Shown: positions 33,505 to 43,345, numbered from the stretch's first letter. The stretch is DNA of 64,000 bases from SCTM01 sp965279655 (GCA_965279655.1 OZ257255.1:4464001-4528000), one strand, 5' to 3'. Notes: generated by a model from the sequence alone, not told the origin. Numbers and translations: made by a program.

Positions 33505-33680
33505 CGACAGGTTCCTCGAAGACGAGGATCAAAAGGGAACTCGGGTGTGAAACCCGGGCTGCCCCCGCAACTGTAAGCGGCGAGTCCGCGCATCACATGC
33601 CACTGAAGACGCCGATTTATCGGCCCTTTGGGAAGGCGATGCACCACGGACGATGACCCGCGAGCCAGGAGACCTGCCTG
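33505..33680 (+). ncRNA. cobalamin riboswitch
   Basis: A classic B12 element in the leader of btuB. Seen in order: AAAAGGGAACTCGGGTG, AAACCCGGGCTGCCCCCGCA, ACTGTAAGCGG (the B12 box region) and the closing GAGCCAGGAGACCTGCC, which pairs with the ACAGGTT at the 5' side. Adenosylcobalamin binding normally blocks expression of the genes below, here B12 uptake and assembly. Edges are approximate. The cobU promoter, which reads the other way, must lie in the short stretch before it. Confidence 0.95.
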
Positions 33681-33836
33681 CCGCTGTCGTCCTTCGTCCG
33701 GCCGGGGTGTGCCGTACGATCGGGAGAGTCCCCGTGTGGCGACATTGTGTGCTGAAAGCGCACGAAGGTCAGAGGCGGTTTCCGTTTTTTGACTCTCGTG
33801 TGGCCGACAGCGCGTGGTCGTCAACGAGGGAAGCAC
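33681..33836 (+). promoter_or_regulatory. expression platform and leader between riboswitch and btuB
   Basis: About 155 bases without a gene. GC-rich partly self-complementary segments near 33680-33735 could form the switching hairpin. No clear U-run terminator is visible, so control of translation initiation, as in other btuB leaders, is plausible. The btuB ribosome site is the GAGGGAAGC just before 33837. Confidence 0.4.
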
Positions 33837-35789
33837 ATGCGTTACTCTATTTCTATTATCTCCACGGCTTGTTTGATGGCGGCATGGTCCGCGCGCGCCG
33901 ACGAGGCCGCGCCCGCGCCGACACCGGACGTGGCGGGCGGTCGCGACAATCTCGAGCAGGTTGTCGTCTCCGCAACCCGCACGCCGCAGCTGCTCACCAA
34001 GGTCGGATCGACCGTCACGGTGATCTCGCAAGAGGCGCTTCGGAACAATCAAACCATCGCGATCTCCGATGCCCTGGCACAGACACCGGGCGTCTCGTTC
34101 TCCCGCAACGGCGGTATCGGCGGCACGACCGCCTTGCGCATCCGCGGCGCTGAATCCGATCAGACCGTCGTCGTGATCGACGGCGTGAAGCTCAACGATC
34201 CGGCGACAGCGGGCGGCGGCTTCAACTTTGGCAACCTGCTTATCGGCGATGTGCAGCGCGTCGAAATTCTGCGCGGCGCGCAGTCCACGCTGTGGGGCAG
34301 CCAAGCCATCGGCGGTGTTGTCAATGTCATCACCACCGCGCCCGAAAAGCCGTTCGAGGCAAATGCGAATCTCGAGGGCGGGTCGTTTGGCACCGGCTAT
34401 GGCATTGCCGGCATCGGCGGCAAGAGCGAGAAGTTCATGTGGCGTGCGAGCGGCGGCTACTATGCCACCGATGGAATCTCCGCCTTCGTGAACGGACGCG
34501 AGCCAGACGGCTATCGTAACGCCGGATTCACCGGCCGCGGCAAAGTGGCGATTACCGATACCGTTTCCGTCGACGTGCGCGCGGTGTATTCGCGCGGGCG
34601 GAATGGATTCGATGGTTTCCCGGCGCCGGCCTTTGCGTTCGCCGATACGCGCGAAGCCGCCACCACCAAGGAATTTGTCGGTTATGCCGGGGTGACTGCT
34701 GATACTTTCGACGGCCGTCTCAAGAACCGCTTGGCCTACGGCTATACCGATACGGAACGTAGCCAGGTCAATCCGGATCAGGCGGTGACGATCTACACCT
34801 TCAATTCCAGGGGTAAGAATCGCCGTTGGGAATACCAGGGCTCGCTCGCGTTCGCGGAGAACTGGACCGCGGTATTCGGTGCGGAAAGCGAGCGTTCCAC
34901 GATGACGTCCGCGTCGCCATCGTCGTTCACGCCCAACCCAACACCGATAGCCGGCGCCGTCACCATCAACAGCGGTTACGCGCAGGTCCAGGGCGAGGTG
35001 CTGTCGGGGCTCACGCTTACGGGCGGACTACGGCATGACTCACACGACACGTTCGGCGGCCATACGCTTGGTCAAGCTGCCGCAGCCTGGGCATTCAACG
35101 ACGGCGCGACCGTGCTGCGCGCGAGTTTTGGGCAGGGCTTCAAAGCGCCCACGCTCTATCAACTCTACAGCCCCTTCGGGAACACGCGGTTGCAGCCGGA
35201 GTCCGCCGAGAGCTGGGACGGTGGCGTCGAACAGCAATTCGCCGACGGCGCGGTGAAGGTGATCGCCACCGGCTTCCTGCGCAACACCACCAACCAGATC
35301 GACTTCGTGTCCTGCCCGAACGTCAATCCGCTGTGCACGCCCGGCAAATCGGGGGTGTATGACAACATCAACCGCGCCCGCGCCTACGGCCTCGAACTGG
35401 CGGGATCGTTGCAGATTGCGCATTTGGCGCTCGAGGCCAACTACACCTATACCCATACGGAGAATATGACGGCGGGTAATGTGAATCGCGGCAAGGCGCT
35501 GGCCCGGCGGCCGCGGAATACGGCCAATCTGTCGGCGACCTATACGTGGGATATCCCGCTCAGCACCGGCGTCGGTGTACGCTATTCCGGCGATGCTTTT
35601 GACGATGCCGCCAATAGGAACGTCCTGGGGCACTATACGTTGGTGGACTTGCGCGCTTCCTGGGCGATCAACGACACGTTCGATCTCTACGGGCGGCTCG
35701 AGAACCTGTTCAATGTGAAATATGCCACAACCCGCAACTACGGAACGTTGGGCCGGGGCGTCTATGGCGGCGTCCGCGCCCACTTCTAA
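33837..35789 (+). CDS. btuB: BtuB: TonB-dependent cobalamin receptor
   Basis: A 650-residue outer-membrane receptor. After a signal peptide (MRYSISIISTACLMAAWSARA) comes the TonB box region (LEQVVVSATRTPQ), a plug domain with TPGVSFSRNGGIGGTTALRIRG and VVVIDGVKLND, then a 22-strand barrel ending with the aromatic terminus YGGVRAHF. It binds B12 or related corrinoids and imports them to the periplasm with TonB energy. The cobalamin riboswitch directly upstream and btuFCD downstream settle the substrate class. Its last 26 bases overlap the next gene. Confidence 0.95.
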   Translation: MRYSISIISTACLMAAWSARADEAAPAPTPDVAGGRDNLEQVVVSATRTPQLLTKVGSTVTVISQEALRNNQTIAISDALAQTPGVSFSRNGGIGGTTALRIRGAESDQTVVVIDGVKLNDPATAGGGFNFGNLLIGDVQRVEILRGAQSTLWGSQAIGGVVNVITTAPEKPFEANANLEGGSFGTGYGIAGIGGKSEKFMWRASGGYYATDGISAFVNGREPDGYRNAGFTGRGKVAITDTVSVDVRAVYSRGRNGFDGFPAPAFAFADTREAATTKEFVGYAGVTADTFDGRLKNRLAYGYTDTERSQVNPDQAVTIYTFNSRGKNRRWEYQGSLAFAENWTAVFGAESERSTMTSASPSSFTPNPTPIAGAVTINSGYAQVQGEVLSGLTLTGGLRHDSHDTFGGHTLGQAAAAWAFNDGATVLRASFGQGFKAPTLYQLYSPFGNTRLQPESAESWDGGVEQQFADGAVKVIATGFLRNTTNQIDFVSCPNVNPLCTPGKSGVYDNINRARAYGLELAGSLQIAHLALEANYTYTHTENMTAGNVNRGKALARRPRNTANLSATYTWDIPLSTGVGVRYSGDAFDDAANRNVLGHYTLVDLRASWAINDTFDLYGRLENLFNVKYATTRNYGTLGRGVYGGVRAHF

Positions 35790-36759
35790 CCTGGGCGGCT
35801 TCACACGCCATGGGGGACGGCTCGCGGATGCGCGGGCCGCGTTTCCGCATGCGCCTGCGCCGTGGATCGATCTGTCCACCGGCATCAATCCGCGGCCCTG
35901 GCCGGTGCGCAATGTGAAGCGGCCGGCGCTGGATCGCTTACCCGATCCGGTGGACATCGCAGCACTTGAACTTGCCGCGGCGGAAGCGTTTGGCGCCGAT
36001 CCGGCGGGTGTCGTCGCCGTGCCGGGGGCGGACGCGGGGCTGCGGCTGTTGCCTTATCTCACGGGTGCGCGCGATGTGGCGATTGTGGAACCCACCTACA
36101 GCGGCCATCGCGCGGCCTGGGAGGCGGCAGGCGGTGCCGTGCGCGGGATCGATCGCGGCGATCTCGCGCGCTGCGAGGCGGCGGCGCTGGTGGTGGTCAA
36201 TCCCAACAATCCCGACGGCGGCAGTGTCTCGCCCCAAGAGTTGCGGGCGCTGGCGCGCAATCGCTGGCTGATCGTCGATGAATCCTTCGTCGAGACGGAA
36301 GGCGAGTTGAGTGTCGCGGCGCAGGTGTCGGGCCGCATGATCGTGCTGCGCTCCTTCGGAAAGTTCTATGGCCTCGCGGGCGTGCGGCTGGGCTTTGTGA
36401 TCGCGGCGCGGGACGTCGCTGATCGCTTGCGCGCGATGGTCGGCGATTGGCCGGTGAGCGTGGATGCGGTTGCGATTGGCCGCGCGGCCTATGCGGATAC
36501 GGCTTGGCGCGATTCGACGCTGCTGCGCCTGTGCAAGGATGCACGGCGGCTCGATCGCGTGCTGAAAAGTGCGGGTCTCACCGTGCGCGGCGGAACGGCG
36601 CTCTTTCGTCTCGCGGAGGTATCGGACGCGCAGGCCCAATTCCGCAAACTCGCGGAGAACGGCATTTTGGTGCGCGCCTTCGAGGCGCAGCCGACATGGC
36701 TGCGGTTCGGGCTTCCCGGCCCGAGCCATTGGGCGCGGCTTGAGGCGGCGTTGACATGA
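35764..36759 (+). CDS. cobC: CobC: threonine-phosphate decarboxylase-like PLP enzyme
   Basis: A 331-residue aminotransferase-fold PLP enzyme of the cobalamin type (CobC in Pseudomonas naming, CobD in Salmonella). GGFTRHGGRL and IDLSTGINPRPWP are typical of the start; VVVNPNNPDGG binds the cofactor phosphate region; the PLP lysine lies in LRSFGKFYGLAGVRLGF. It makes (R)-1-amino-2-propanol phosphate, the linker that CbiB attaches. The ATG at 35764 lies inside btuB, and GGGCGTCT precedes it, so translation is coupled. Confidence 0.92.
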   Translation: MAASAPTSNLGGFTRHGGRLADARAAFPHAPAPWIDLSTGINPRPWPVRNVKRPALDRLPDPVDIAALELAAAEAFGADPAGVVAVPGADAGLRLLPYLTGARDVAIVEPTYSGHRAAWEAAGGAVRGIDRGDLARCEAAALVVVNPNNPDGGSVSPQELRALARNRWLIVDESFVETEGELSVAAQVSGRMIVLRSFGKFYGLAGVRLGFVIAARDVADRLRAMVGDWPVSVDAVAIGRAAYADTAWRDSTLLRLCKDARRLDRVLKSAGLTVRGGTALFRLAEVSDAQAQFRKLAENGILVRAFEAQPTWLRFGLPGPSHWARLEAALT

Positions 36760-37364
36760 GCGAAGAGGACATCAATCGCGCGCATGCCGAAGCCATGAAG
36801 GCGCTCAAGTCCGAGCGCGACGAACTCATGCGCACCAAGAAGGAGAAGCGCGGGCTGCTCATGGTCCACACCGGCGACGGCAAGGGCAAATCCACGGCGG
36901 CTTTCGGCATGGTGGCGCGCGCGTTGGGTTGGGATATGCGTGTCGGCATCGTTCAGTACATCAAGGGCAAGTGGAAGACCGGCGAGCGAAACTTCTTCGC
37001 GCGCTTTCCGGATCTCGTGCGCTACGAAGTGATGGGCGAGGGATTCACCTGGGAGACGCAGGATCGCGAACGCGATATCGCCGCCGCGGAGAAAGCCTGG
37101 GCCACATCCCTGGAGATGATCGCCGATCCGGACTTGCACTTGGTATTGCTCGACGAACTCAACATCGCGTTGCGCTATGAGTATCTGTCGGTCGACGCGG
37201 TGGTTGCCGGCCTGAAAGATCGTCCGCGCGATAAACATATCGTGGTCACCGGCCGCAACGCGCCGCAAGCGCTGCTCGATGCCGCCGATTTGGTCACGGA
37301 GATGCGCCTGGTGAAGCATCCATTCGAGGCCGGCGTGCGCGCCCAGCGGGGGATCGATTTCTGA
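36756..37364 (+). CDS. cobO: CobO: corrinoid adenosyltransferase
   Basis: A 202-residue CobA/CobO-type ATP:cob(I)alamin adenosyltransferase. The nucleotide-binding loop is VHTGDGKGKSTAAFG (about 35-49), with the N-terminal helix HAEAMKALKSERDELM before it and the VLLDELNIALRY and VVTGRNAP segments after. It adds the 5'-deoxyadenosyl group to cobalt, making the form used by the later enzymes and sensed by the riboswitch. It overlaps cobC by four bases and the btuF start by one (TGATG). Confidence 0.95.
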   Translation: MSEEDINRAHAEAMKALKSERDELMRTKKEKRGLLMVHTGDGKGKSTAAFGMVARALGWDMRVGIVQYIKGKWKTGERNFFARFPDLVRYEVMGEGFTWETQDRERDIAAAEKAWATSLEMIADPDLHLVLLDELNIALRYEYLSVDAVVAGLKDRPRDKHIVVTGRNAPQALLDAADLVTEMRLVKHPFEAGVRAQRGIDF

Positions 37365-38191
37365 TGCTGCGCGCCCTCATCATCGCTTTGGCGTTCACCG
37401 TTCCGGCCCAGGCCGCGCCCGCCCGGATCGTCTCGCTCAATCCATGCCTGGACGCTGTGTTGGTGGAAGTGGCCGAGCGGTCGCAGATCGCCGCGGTGAG
37501 TCACTATGCCCGCGATCCCCATGCCTCGAGCATCGCGGAAATCGCGGCCACCTTGCCGATCACCTATGAATCCGCGGAGGAGGTGATCGTCCTCGCGCCG
37601 GACCTCGTCATGACCAGCCGCCACTCCGCACTGGCCACCCGCAATGCCCTGCGGCGCCTCGGCATTCAAACTGAACTGTTCGATGTGCCCGACACGGTCG
37701 AGGCCAGCGTGGCGCAGATCCGCCGGATCGCCCATCTGACCGGTCACCCGGAGAAGGGCGAGGCCTTGGTGGCGCGGATCGAGGCGGCGATTGCCGCGGC
37801 CACGCCGGCGGAGGGTACGCCACTCATTCCCGCGGCTTTGATGGAACCCAACGGCTTCACGGTCGGCGCGGATACGCTCACCGACGAGTTGTTCCGCCGC
37901 ACAGGCTTCGAGAACGTCGCCGCGCGCTATGGCGTCGGCAAGTCCGGTAATATTTCCCTGGAAAGGCTCATCGCCGATCCACCGCGGGTGTTGTTCGCCG
38001 GGGAGCCGGATCCGATGATGCCGGGATGGGCGGAACGGGTGGTACGTCACCCGGCAATGCGGAAGGTGAGCAAACAGATCATCCGCGCCGAGTTTCCCCA
38101 GCGGCTCATGTATTGCGGCGGCGCCGTGATCGTCGAAAGCGCCGCGATCCTCGCGCAGACCCGTGCCCAGATTCTCGGTGCGCGGCCATGA
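37364..38191 (+). CDS. btuF: BtuF-type periplasmic cobalamin-binding protein
   Basis: A 275-residue class III periplasmic binding protein. Signal peptide MLRALIIALAFTVPAQA-AP, then RIVSLNPCLDAVLVEV (the family's start), VLAPDLVMTSRHS and a C-terminal domain joined by a single long helix. Next to btuC and btuD it is the binding component of the B12 ABC importer. Length and context are typical. Siderophore-binding relatives share this fold, but the operon argues for corrinoid. Confidence 0.88.
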   Translation: MLRALIIALAFTVPAQAAPARIVSLNPCLDAVLVEVAERSQIAAVSHYARDPHASSIAEIAATLPITYESAEEVIVLAPDLVMTSRHSALATRNALRRLGIQTELFDVPDTVEASVAQIRRIAHLTGHPEKGEALVARIEAAIAAATPAEGTPLIPAALMEPNGFTVGADTLTDELFRRTGFENVAARYGVGKSGNISLERLIADPPRVLFAGEPDPMMPGWAERVVRHPAMRKVSKQIIRAEFPQRLMYCGGAVIVESAAILAQTRAQILGARP

Positions 38192-39174
38192 CCGACCGTA
38201 AGCCTTGGGGGCTGCTTGCCGCGCTCACCGTCGCAATTGTTGTGCTGTTCGGACTCAGCCTGACCGCCGGGAAGGTGTGGATTCCCTGGAGCGCCTGGTT
38301 CGGTGCGGAGGACGATCTGCGCTGGATCATCATCGCGGAGTTGCGCCTGCCGCGCACCATCCTGGCCGTGTTTGTCGGTGCGTCATTGGCGATGTGCGGT
38401 GCGGCGTTCCAGGGCTACACGCGCAATCCGCTCGCCGATCCCGGCATCCTGGGTGTGTCCTCCAGCGCATCCTTCGGTGCGGTGATGACGCTCTACTTGG
38501 GCATGGCGTCGGCATCGTACTGGCTCCTGCCGGTCGGCGCGATGTTCGGCGCCGTCGTCGGAACCACGCTGCTCATCCTGATGGCGGGTGCTACCTCGAG
38601 TGTCCTCACGTTCGTGCTCGCGGGCGTGTTCTTGAACACCGTCGCCAGCGCCGGCGTGGCCCTTGCCCTCAATCTCGCGCCGACACCCTGGGCCGTGAAC
38701 GAGATCGTCAACTGGCTGCTTGGATCGCTGGCGGATCGCAGCTTCGATGAAGTGAAGTTCGCGCTCCCGTTCATGACCGTCGGCATGATCATCCTCCTCT
38801 TCACCGGGCGGACCTTAGATGCGCTGACCCTGGGCGATGCCACCGCTCGATCCATGGGCGTGCAGGTGAGCCGCATGAAGCTGCTGATCGTGCTGGGGGT
38901 CGGCCTTGCCGCCGGCGCCAGCGTGGCTGTCACCGGGGCCATCGGCTTTGTCGGCCTGTTCACGCCGCATATCGTGCGGCCCTTCGTGGGCTCGCGTCCC
39001 AGCGCGACATTGATCCCAAGCGCGCTTGCCGGTGCGGTGATTGTGCTCGCCGCGGACATCGGGGTGCGCATCGCGCCTTCGGCGGTGGAACTCAAGCTCG
39101 GCATCGCCATGGCGATCCTGGGGGGGCCGTTCTTCCTGATGCGCCTCATGAACGTGCGGCGGACCACCGTATGA
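38188..39174 (+). CDS. btuC: BtuC: cobalamin ABC transporter permease
   Basis: A 328-residue FecCD-family permease with about ten transmembrane helices. ELRLPRTILAVFVGASLAM and GAAFQGYTRNPLADPGILGVSS are the family signature, and GAIGFVGLFTPHIVRPFVG is the coupling region that meets the ATPase. It moves cobalamin from BtuF to the cytoplasm. It overlaps btuF and btuD by four bases each. Related iron-siderophore permeases exist, but the neighbours decide the call. Confidence 0.9.
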   Translation: MTDRKPWGLLAALTVAIVVLFGLSLTAGKVWIPWSAWFGAEDDLRWIIIAELRLPRTILAVFVGASLAMCGAAFQGYTRNPLADPGILGVSSSASFGAVMTLYLGMASASYWLLPVGAMFGAVVGTTLLILMAGATSSVLTFVLAGVFLNTVASAGVALALNLAPTPWAVNEIVNWLLGSLADRSFDEVKFALPFMTVGMIILLFTGRTLDALTLGDATARSMGVQVSRMKLLIVLGVGLAAGASVAVTGAIGFVGLFTPHIVRPFVGSRPSATLIPSALAGAVIVLAADIGVRIAPSAVELKLGIAMAILGGPFFLMRLMNVRRTTV

Positions 39175-39947
39175 ACGCGCTGGCCGCCATCGACGTCGCC
39201 GTCACGCTCGGCAGCAAGGCCGTGCTGCAAGGCGTGAGCCTGCGCCTCGCGCGCGGCCAAGTTACCGCCATCATCGGCCCCAACGGCGCCGGCAAGTCCA
39301 CGCTGCTCACGTGTCTCGTCGGCCTTCGTAAGCCCGATCGCGGCGCTGTGTCTCTTGGCGAGGTAGATCTTCAATCCATCCCGGCGCGCTTGCGTGGCCA
39401 GCGGATTGGCTATCTTCCGCAATCGCCCGAGATCGCCTGGCCGGTGACCGTGCGCACCTTGGTCGGTCTTGGCCGCACGCCCTTCCTGGGCGCGCGCGGG
39501 CTTGCCGCCGCGGATCAGGCGGCGGTCGATCGCGCGCTGGCCATGACGGAGACCGATGACATGGCCGAGCGCATTGTCGAAACCCTCTCCGGCGGTGAGC
39601 GCGCGCGCGTGCTTTTAGCCCGGGCGCTTGCGGGCGAACCGGAATGGCTGCTGGCGGATGAACCTTTGACCGGGCTCGATCCGCGTCATCAGCTCGATGC
39701 GGCCGATCTGTTCCGACGCATGGCGCATGAGGATGGCCGCGGAGTCGTCGTCACCTTGCACGATCTGCATGTGGCCGCACGCGTGGCGGACCGCATTATC
39801 GTCTTGGCCGAAGGGCGTGTGCTCTGCGACGGCCCGCCGGCGCAAGCGCTGGCGTCGGAGGTGCTCGAAAGGGCCTACGGCGTTCGCGCCCGCACCATTC
39901 CAGGCGAAAGCGGCCCGTTGATCGAGATCCTGGGCCGACATGATTGA
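39171..39947 (+). CDS. btuD: BtuD: cobalamin ABC transporter ATPase
   Basis: A 258-residue ABC ATPase. Walker A IIGPNGAGKSTLL (about 36-48), Q-loop GYLPQS, ABC signature LSGGERARVLLARAL, Walker B WLLADEPLTGLD and the switch histidine in VVTLHDLHVAAR. It powers the BtuC channel. It overlaps btuC by four bases and cbiB by eight. Confidence 0.93.
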   Translation: MNALAAIDVAVTLGSKAVLQGVSLRLARGQVTAIIGPNGAGKSTLLTCLVGLRKPDRGAVSLGEVDLQSIPARLRGQRIGYLPQSPEIAWPVTVRTLVGLGRTPFLGARGLAAADQAAVDRALAMTETDDMAERIVETLSGGERARVLLARALAGEPEWLLADEPLTGLDPRHQLDAADLFRRMAHEDGRGVVVTLHDLHVAARVADRIIVLAEGRVLCDGPPAQALASEVLERAYGVRARTIPGESGPLIEILGRHD

Positions 39948-40860
39948 TCCGCTGGTGGTGCTGAGCGCGGCGGCGCTAGAAGCCGCGGTCGGTTATCCGG
40001 CTGCGTTGCACAAGCGTGTGCCGCATCCCGTGGTGTGGATCGGCAATCTGATCGGTGCGGCGGAGCGGCGTCTCAACAAGACGGATTGGCCGGCCCACCG
40101 GCGGAGGATGGCCGGCATTTGCACGATGGTCGGCATCGCCGTACTGGTCGGCGTCATCGGCTTGGCGATTTCCCGTCTCGGGACCATCGTCGTGATCGTG
40201 GCCGCGACCCTCGGACTTGCCCAGCGCAGTCTGCACGAACACGTCACCGCGGTGGATCGCGCGCTCCGGAGCGGCGATCTCGTGGCGGCACGCACCGCGG
40301 TGGGGCAGATCGTCGGCCGTGACACGCCATGCCTGGACGAGAGCGGTGTCGCGGCGGCGGCCCTGGAAAGCCTCGCCGAGAGCTTCAACGATGGTGTGAT
40401 CGCGCCGCTATTCTGGCTCTGTCTGGCCGGGTTGCCCGGCCTGTTCATCTACAAAGCCGTCAACACCGCCGACAGTATGATTGGTCACATGGAACCGCGC
40501 TGGCGCGACTTCGGCTGGGCGGCGGCGCGTGCGGATGATGTGCTCAACTACGTTCCCGCCCGCATCGCAGGCGGCCTGATCGCACTCGCGGCCGGGGGCG
40601 GCTGGTCCACCATGCGGCGGGATGCAAGCAAACATGTTTCCCCCAACGCGGGCTGGCCGGAGGCGGCCATGGCCGGCGCGTTGCATGTGCAACTCGGCGG
40701 TCCGGCGGCCTATGATGGGGTCATGCACAACCGGCCCACTTTCGGTGAGGGCCCCCCACCGCGCTCTGGCGATCTCGCCATCGGCCTGGGGGTCTATCGT
40801 CGTGCGTGTTTCGGGGGATGGATCGCGCTGCTGGCCGGAGGCGCGTTATGGCATCTCTGA
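39940..40860 (+). CDS. cbiB: CbiB: adenosylcobinamide-phosphate synthase
   Basis: A 306-residue inner-membrane protein of the CbiB/CobD type. HPVVWIGNLIGAAERRLN is the family's N-terminal signature; GRDTPCLDESGVAAAALESLAESFNDGVIAPLFW contains the conserved acidic/Asn-Asp motif; and YKAVNTADSMIGHMEPRWRDFGWAAAR follows. It joins aminopropanol phosphate, made by CobC, to adenosylcobyric acid. Overlaps: eight bases with btuD, 13 with cobQ. Confidence 0.93.
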   Translation: MIDPLVVLSAAALEAAVGYPAALHKRVPHPVVWIGNLIGAAERRLNKTDWPAHRRRMAGICTMVGIAVLVGVIGLAISRLGTIVVIVAATLGLAQRSLHEHVTAVDRALRSGDLVAARTAVGQIVGRDTPCLDESGVAAAALESLAESFNDGVIAPLFWLCLAGLPGLFIYKAVNTADSMIGHMEPRWRDFGWAAARADDVLNYVPARIAGGLIALAAGGGWSTMRRDASKHVSPNAGWPEAAMAGALHVQLGGPAAYDGVMHNRPTFGEGPPPRSGDLAIGLGVYRRACFGGWIALLAGGALWHL

Positions 40861-42305
40861 TGATTCAAGGCTGCGGCTCGGATGTCGGCAAGTCCGTGCT
40901 GGTCGCGGGGCTGTGCCGCCTGTTCGCCAACCGCGGCGTCAGCGTGCGGCCCATCAAACCGCAGAACATGTCCAACAACGCCGCGGTGACCGCCGACGGC
41001 GGTGAGATCGGCCGGGCGCAGGCGTTGCAGGCGATGGCCTGCCGCGTTCCGCCCACCGTCGATATGAATCCCGTGCTGCTGAAACCTCAAAGCGACGTCG
41101 GCGCGCAGGTGATCGTGCGCGGTAAGCGCGTCGGCAACCAGCAGGCCAGCACCTATCAAGGCAACAAGGGCGCGTTGCTCGAGGTGGTGCTGGAGAGCTT
41201 TCATCGCCTGCGGGGCGAATGCGATCTTGTGCTGGTGGAGGGCGCCGGCAGTCCCGCCGAAATCAATCTCCGCGCCAATGACATCGCCAACATGGGTTTC
41301 GCGCGCGCGGCCGATGTACCCGTGGCGCTGGTCGGCGATATCGATCGCGGCCATGTCATCGCGGCCCTGGTCGGGGCGCATGCCGTGCTCGACGCGGCGG
41401 ATCGCGACATGATTCATGGTTTCATCATCAACAAGTTCCGCGGCGATCCGGCGCTGTTCACAGATGGTCGCACGGAGATCGTGCGCCGCACCGGCTGGCG
41501 CGACTACGGCATGGTGCCGTGGCTTGCGGGCGCCCGCCGTCTTCCGGCGGAGGATGCGGTGGTGCTGCAGGCCGAGGCGCAGGTGGCCCGAAAGAGTCTG
41601 AAGGTCGCAGCGCTTCTCCTGCCGCATATCGCCAACTTCGACGACTTCGACCCGCTGCGCGCCGACCCGAACGTCGCTTTCATGTATGTCACGCCGGGTA
41701 TGGCGGTCCCCGGCGATGTGGATTTGCTGATCATCCCCGGCACCAAGACGACCCTCGGCGATCTCGCCTTCCTGCGGCAGCAAGGGTGGGACGTGGACAT
41801 TGCCGCGCATGTGCGCCGCGGCGGCCGGGTGCTCGGCATCTGCGGCGGCATGCAGATGCTCGGCAAGCGCATCGCCGATCCGGGCGGTATCGAAGGCGCG
41901 CCGGCGGAAGCCGATGGCCTGGGCTATTTGAATGTCGAAACGTTGCTGACCGAGGACAAGGTCTTGCGACCCGTCACCGGCCATCTGACCGACGGCGGCG
42001 GCCGGTTCCAAGGCTACGAGATGCATGTCGGCCGCACGACCGGATCCGCCCTTGGGCGTCCATTCGCAACCTTGGATGAAGGCCGCACCGATGGCGCCAT
42101 CTCCGGCAACGGCCGGATCGCCGGTACCTATGTGCACGGGCTTCTGCAAAGCGGGGCGGCGCGCGCGGCTATTCTTGGCGTGGGCACCCGCGCCCGCGAT
42201 CACCAATTCGCCGTTGATGCGATCCTCGATGAGATCGCGGCGGCGCTGGAACAGTCGCTCGACGTACCGGCACTGGCCGCGCTGGCAGGCCTGAAGTTGC
42301 CATGA
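40848..42305 (+). CDS. cobQ: CobQ: cobyric acid synthase
   Basis: A 485-residue glutamine-dependent amidotransferase that amidates four carboxylates of adenosylcobyrinic acid a,c-diamide. The N-terminal ATPase part opens MIQGCGSDVGKSVLVAGLCR with a P-loop and has KPQNMSNNAAV. The C-terminal class I glutaminase has the nucleophile in VLGICGGMQMLG and the histidine in GTYVHGLL. The ATG at 40848 is inside cbiB. The enzyme acts before corrinoid salvage enters the pathway, so its substrate must come from ring-building genes elsewhere or be taken up. Confidence 0.94.
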   Translation: MASLMIQGCGSDVGKSVLVAGLCRLFANRGVSVRPIKPQNMSNNAAVTADGGEIGRAQALQAMACRVPPTVDMNPVLLKPQSDVGAQVIVRGKRVGNQQASTYQGNKGALLEVVLESFHRLRGECDLVLVEGAGSPAEINLRANDIANMGFARAADVPVALVGDIDRGHVIAALVGAHAVLDAADRDMIHGFIINKFRGDPALFTDGRTEIVRRTGWRDYGMVPWLAGARRLPAEDAVVLQAEAQVARKSLKVAALLLPHIANFDDFDPLRADPNVAFMYVTPGMAVPGDVDLLIIPGTKTTLGDLAFLRQQGWDVDIAAHVRRGGRVLGICGGMQMLGKRIADPGGIEGAPAEADGLGYLNVETLLTEDKVLRPVTGHLTDGGGRFQGYEMHVGRTTGSALGRPFATLDEGRTDGAISGNGRIAGTYVHGLLQSGAARAAILGVGTRARDHQFAVDAILDEIAAALEQSLDVPALAALAGLKLP

Positions 42306-43345
42306 ATTTCCCCGAGATCGCGCCGATCAATGCCGAATTGCACGCGCAGGCCACGGCGCGGGTCTCGTCCCTCGCAAAGCCGGTGGGGGCGCTGGGCCGT
42401 TTGGAGCTGCTCGCCGCGCAGCTGGCGGCGGTGCGCGGTTCGCTCGCGCCCGACGTGGCGCGGGCCGTGCTGCTGATCTTTGCGGGCGATCACGGCCTGA
42501 CGGAAGACGGCGTCTCCAGCTATCCCGCCGCGGTCACCGGCGCCATGGTCGACACCATGCTCATCGGCAAAGCCAGCGCGAATGCGATCGCCGCCGCCGT
42601 GGGCGTAGAAGTTCGCGTCATCGACGCCGGAATTGCGCGGCCGATCATCGGGCGCGCGCGCAGCGAGCAGGGCTTCACAGATCTCAATGTCAAACGCGGC
42701 GCGGCGAATGCGGCGCGAGAATCCGCCCTGACCCGCACCGAGGCGGAAACAGCGCTGACGCGCGGCTTCATGACCGCCGAGCGCACCGTGCGCCAGGGCT
42801 TCGGTCTGATCGCGCTCGGCGAAATGGGCATCGGCAATACTGCCGCCGCCGCTCTTGTCATGCACAGGTTGACCGACGTGCCATTGGCGCAATGCGTCGG
42901 GCGCGGTGCCGGTCACGACGATGCGGGGTTGGCCCGCAAGCTCGCGGTGCTGGAGCGCGCCGCGGCGCGCACACCCGCGCGCGATCCGGTCGACGTGCTG
43001 GCGGAGTTCGGCGGCTGCGAAATCGCGATGATGGCCGGGGCGGTCATCGGCGCAGCTTCCGCCCACGCCGCCGTGGTGGTCGACGGCTTCATCTCGACGG
43101 CGGCGGCCCTCGCGGCGGTTCGTATCCTGCCCGCGGTGCGGCCCTATTGCATCTTTGCGCACAAATCCGAAGAGCATGGCCATGCGCGCCTCCTCACGGA
43201 GCTTGAGGCGCAGCCGCTGCTGGATTTGGGCATGCGCTTGGGCGAGGGCACCGGCGCGCTTCTGGCGATACCGATCTTGCGCGCCGCCGCGCGTCTTCTC
43301 ACCGACGTTGCCACGTTGGACGAAGTCCTCCAGGCTATGGGCTGA
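42302..43345 (+). CDS. cobT: CobT: nicotinate-nucleotide-dimethylbenzimidazole phosphoribosyltransferase
   Basis: A 347-residue CobT (CobU in Pseudomonas naming). RVSSLAKPVGALGRLELLA is the N-terminal signature; FAGDHGLTEDGVSSYP holds the base-binding loop; and GLIALGEMGIGNTAAAAL and GRGAGHDDAGLARKL bind the ribose phosphate. It makes alpha-ribazole 5'-phosphate, the lower ligand, from DMB and NaMN. It overlaps cobQ by four bases. Confidence 0.94.
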   Translation: MNFPEIAPINAELHAQATARVSSLAKPVGALGRLELLAAQLAAVRGSLAPDVARAVLLIFAGDHGLTEDGVSSYPAAVTGAMVDTMLIGKASANAIAAAVGVEVRVIDAGIARPIIGRARSEQGFTDLNVKRGAANAARESALTRTEAETALTRGFMTAERTVRQGFGLIALGEMGIGNTAAAALVMHRLTDVPLAQCVGRGAGHDDAGLARKLAVLERAAARTPARDPVDVLAEFGGCEIAMMAGAVIGAASAHAAVVVDGFISTAAALAAVRILPAVRPYCIFAHKSEEHGHARLLTELEAQPLLDLGMRLGEGTGALLAIPILRAAARLLTDVATLDEVLQAMG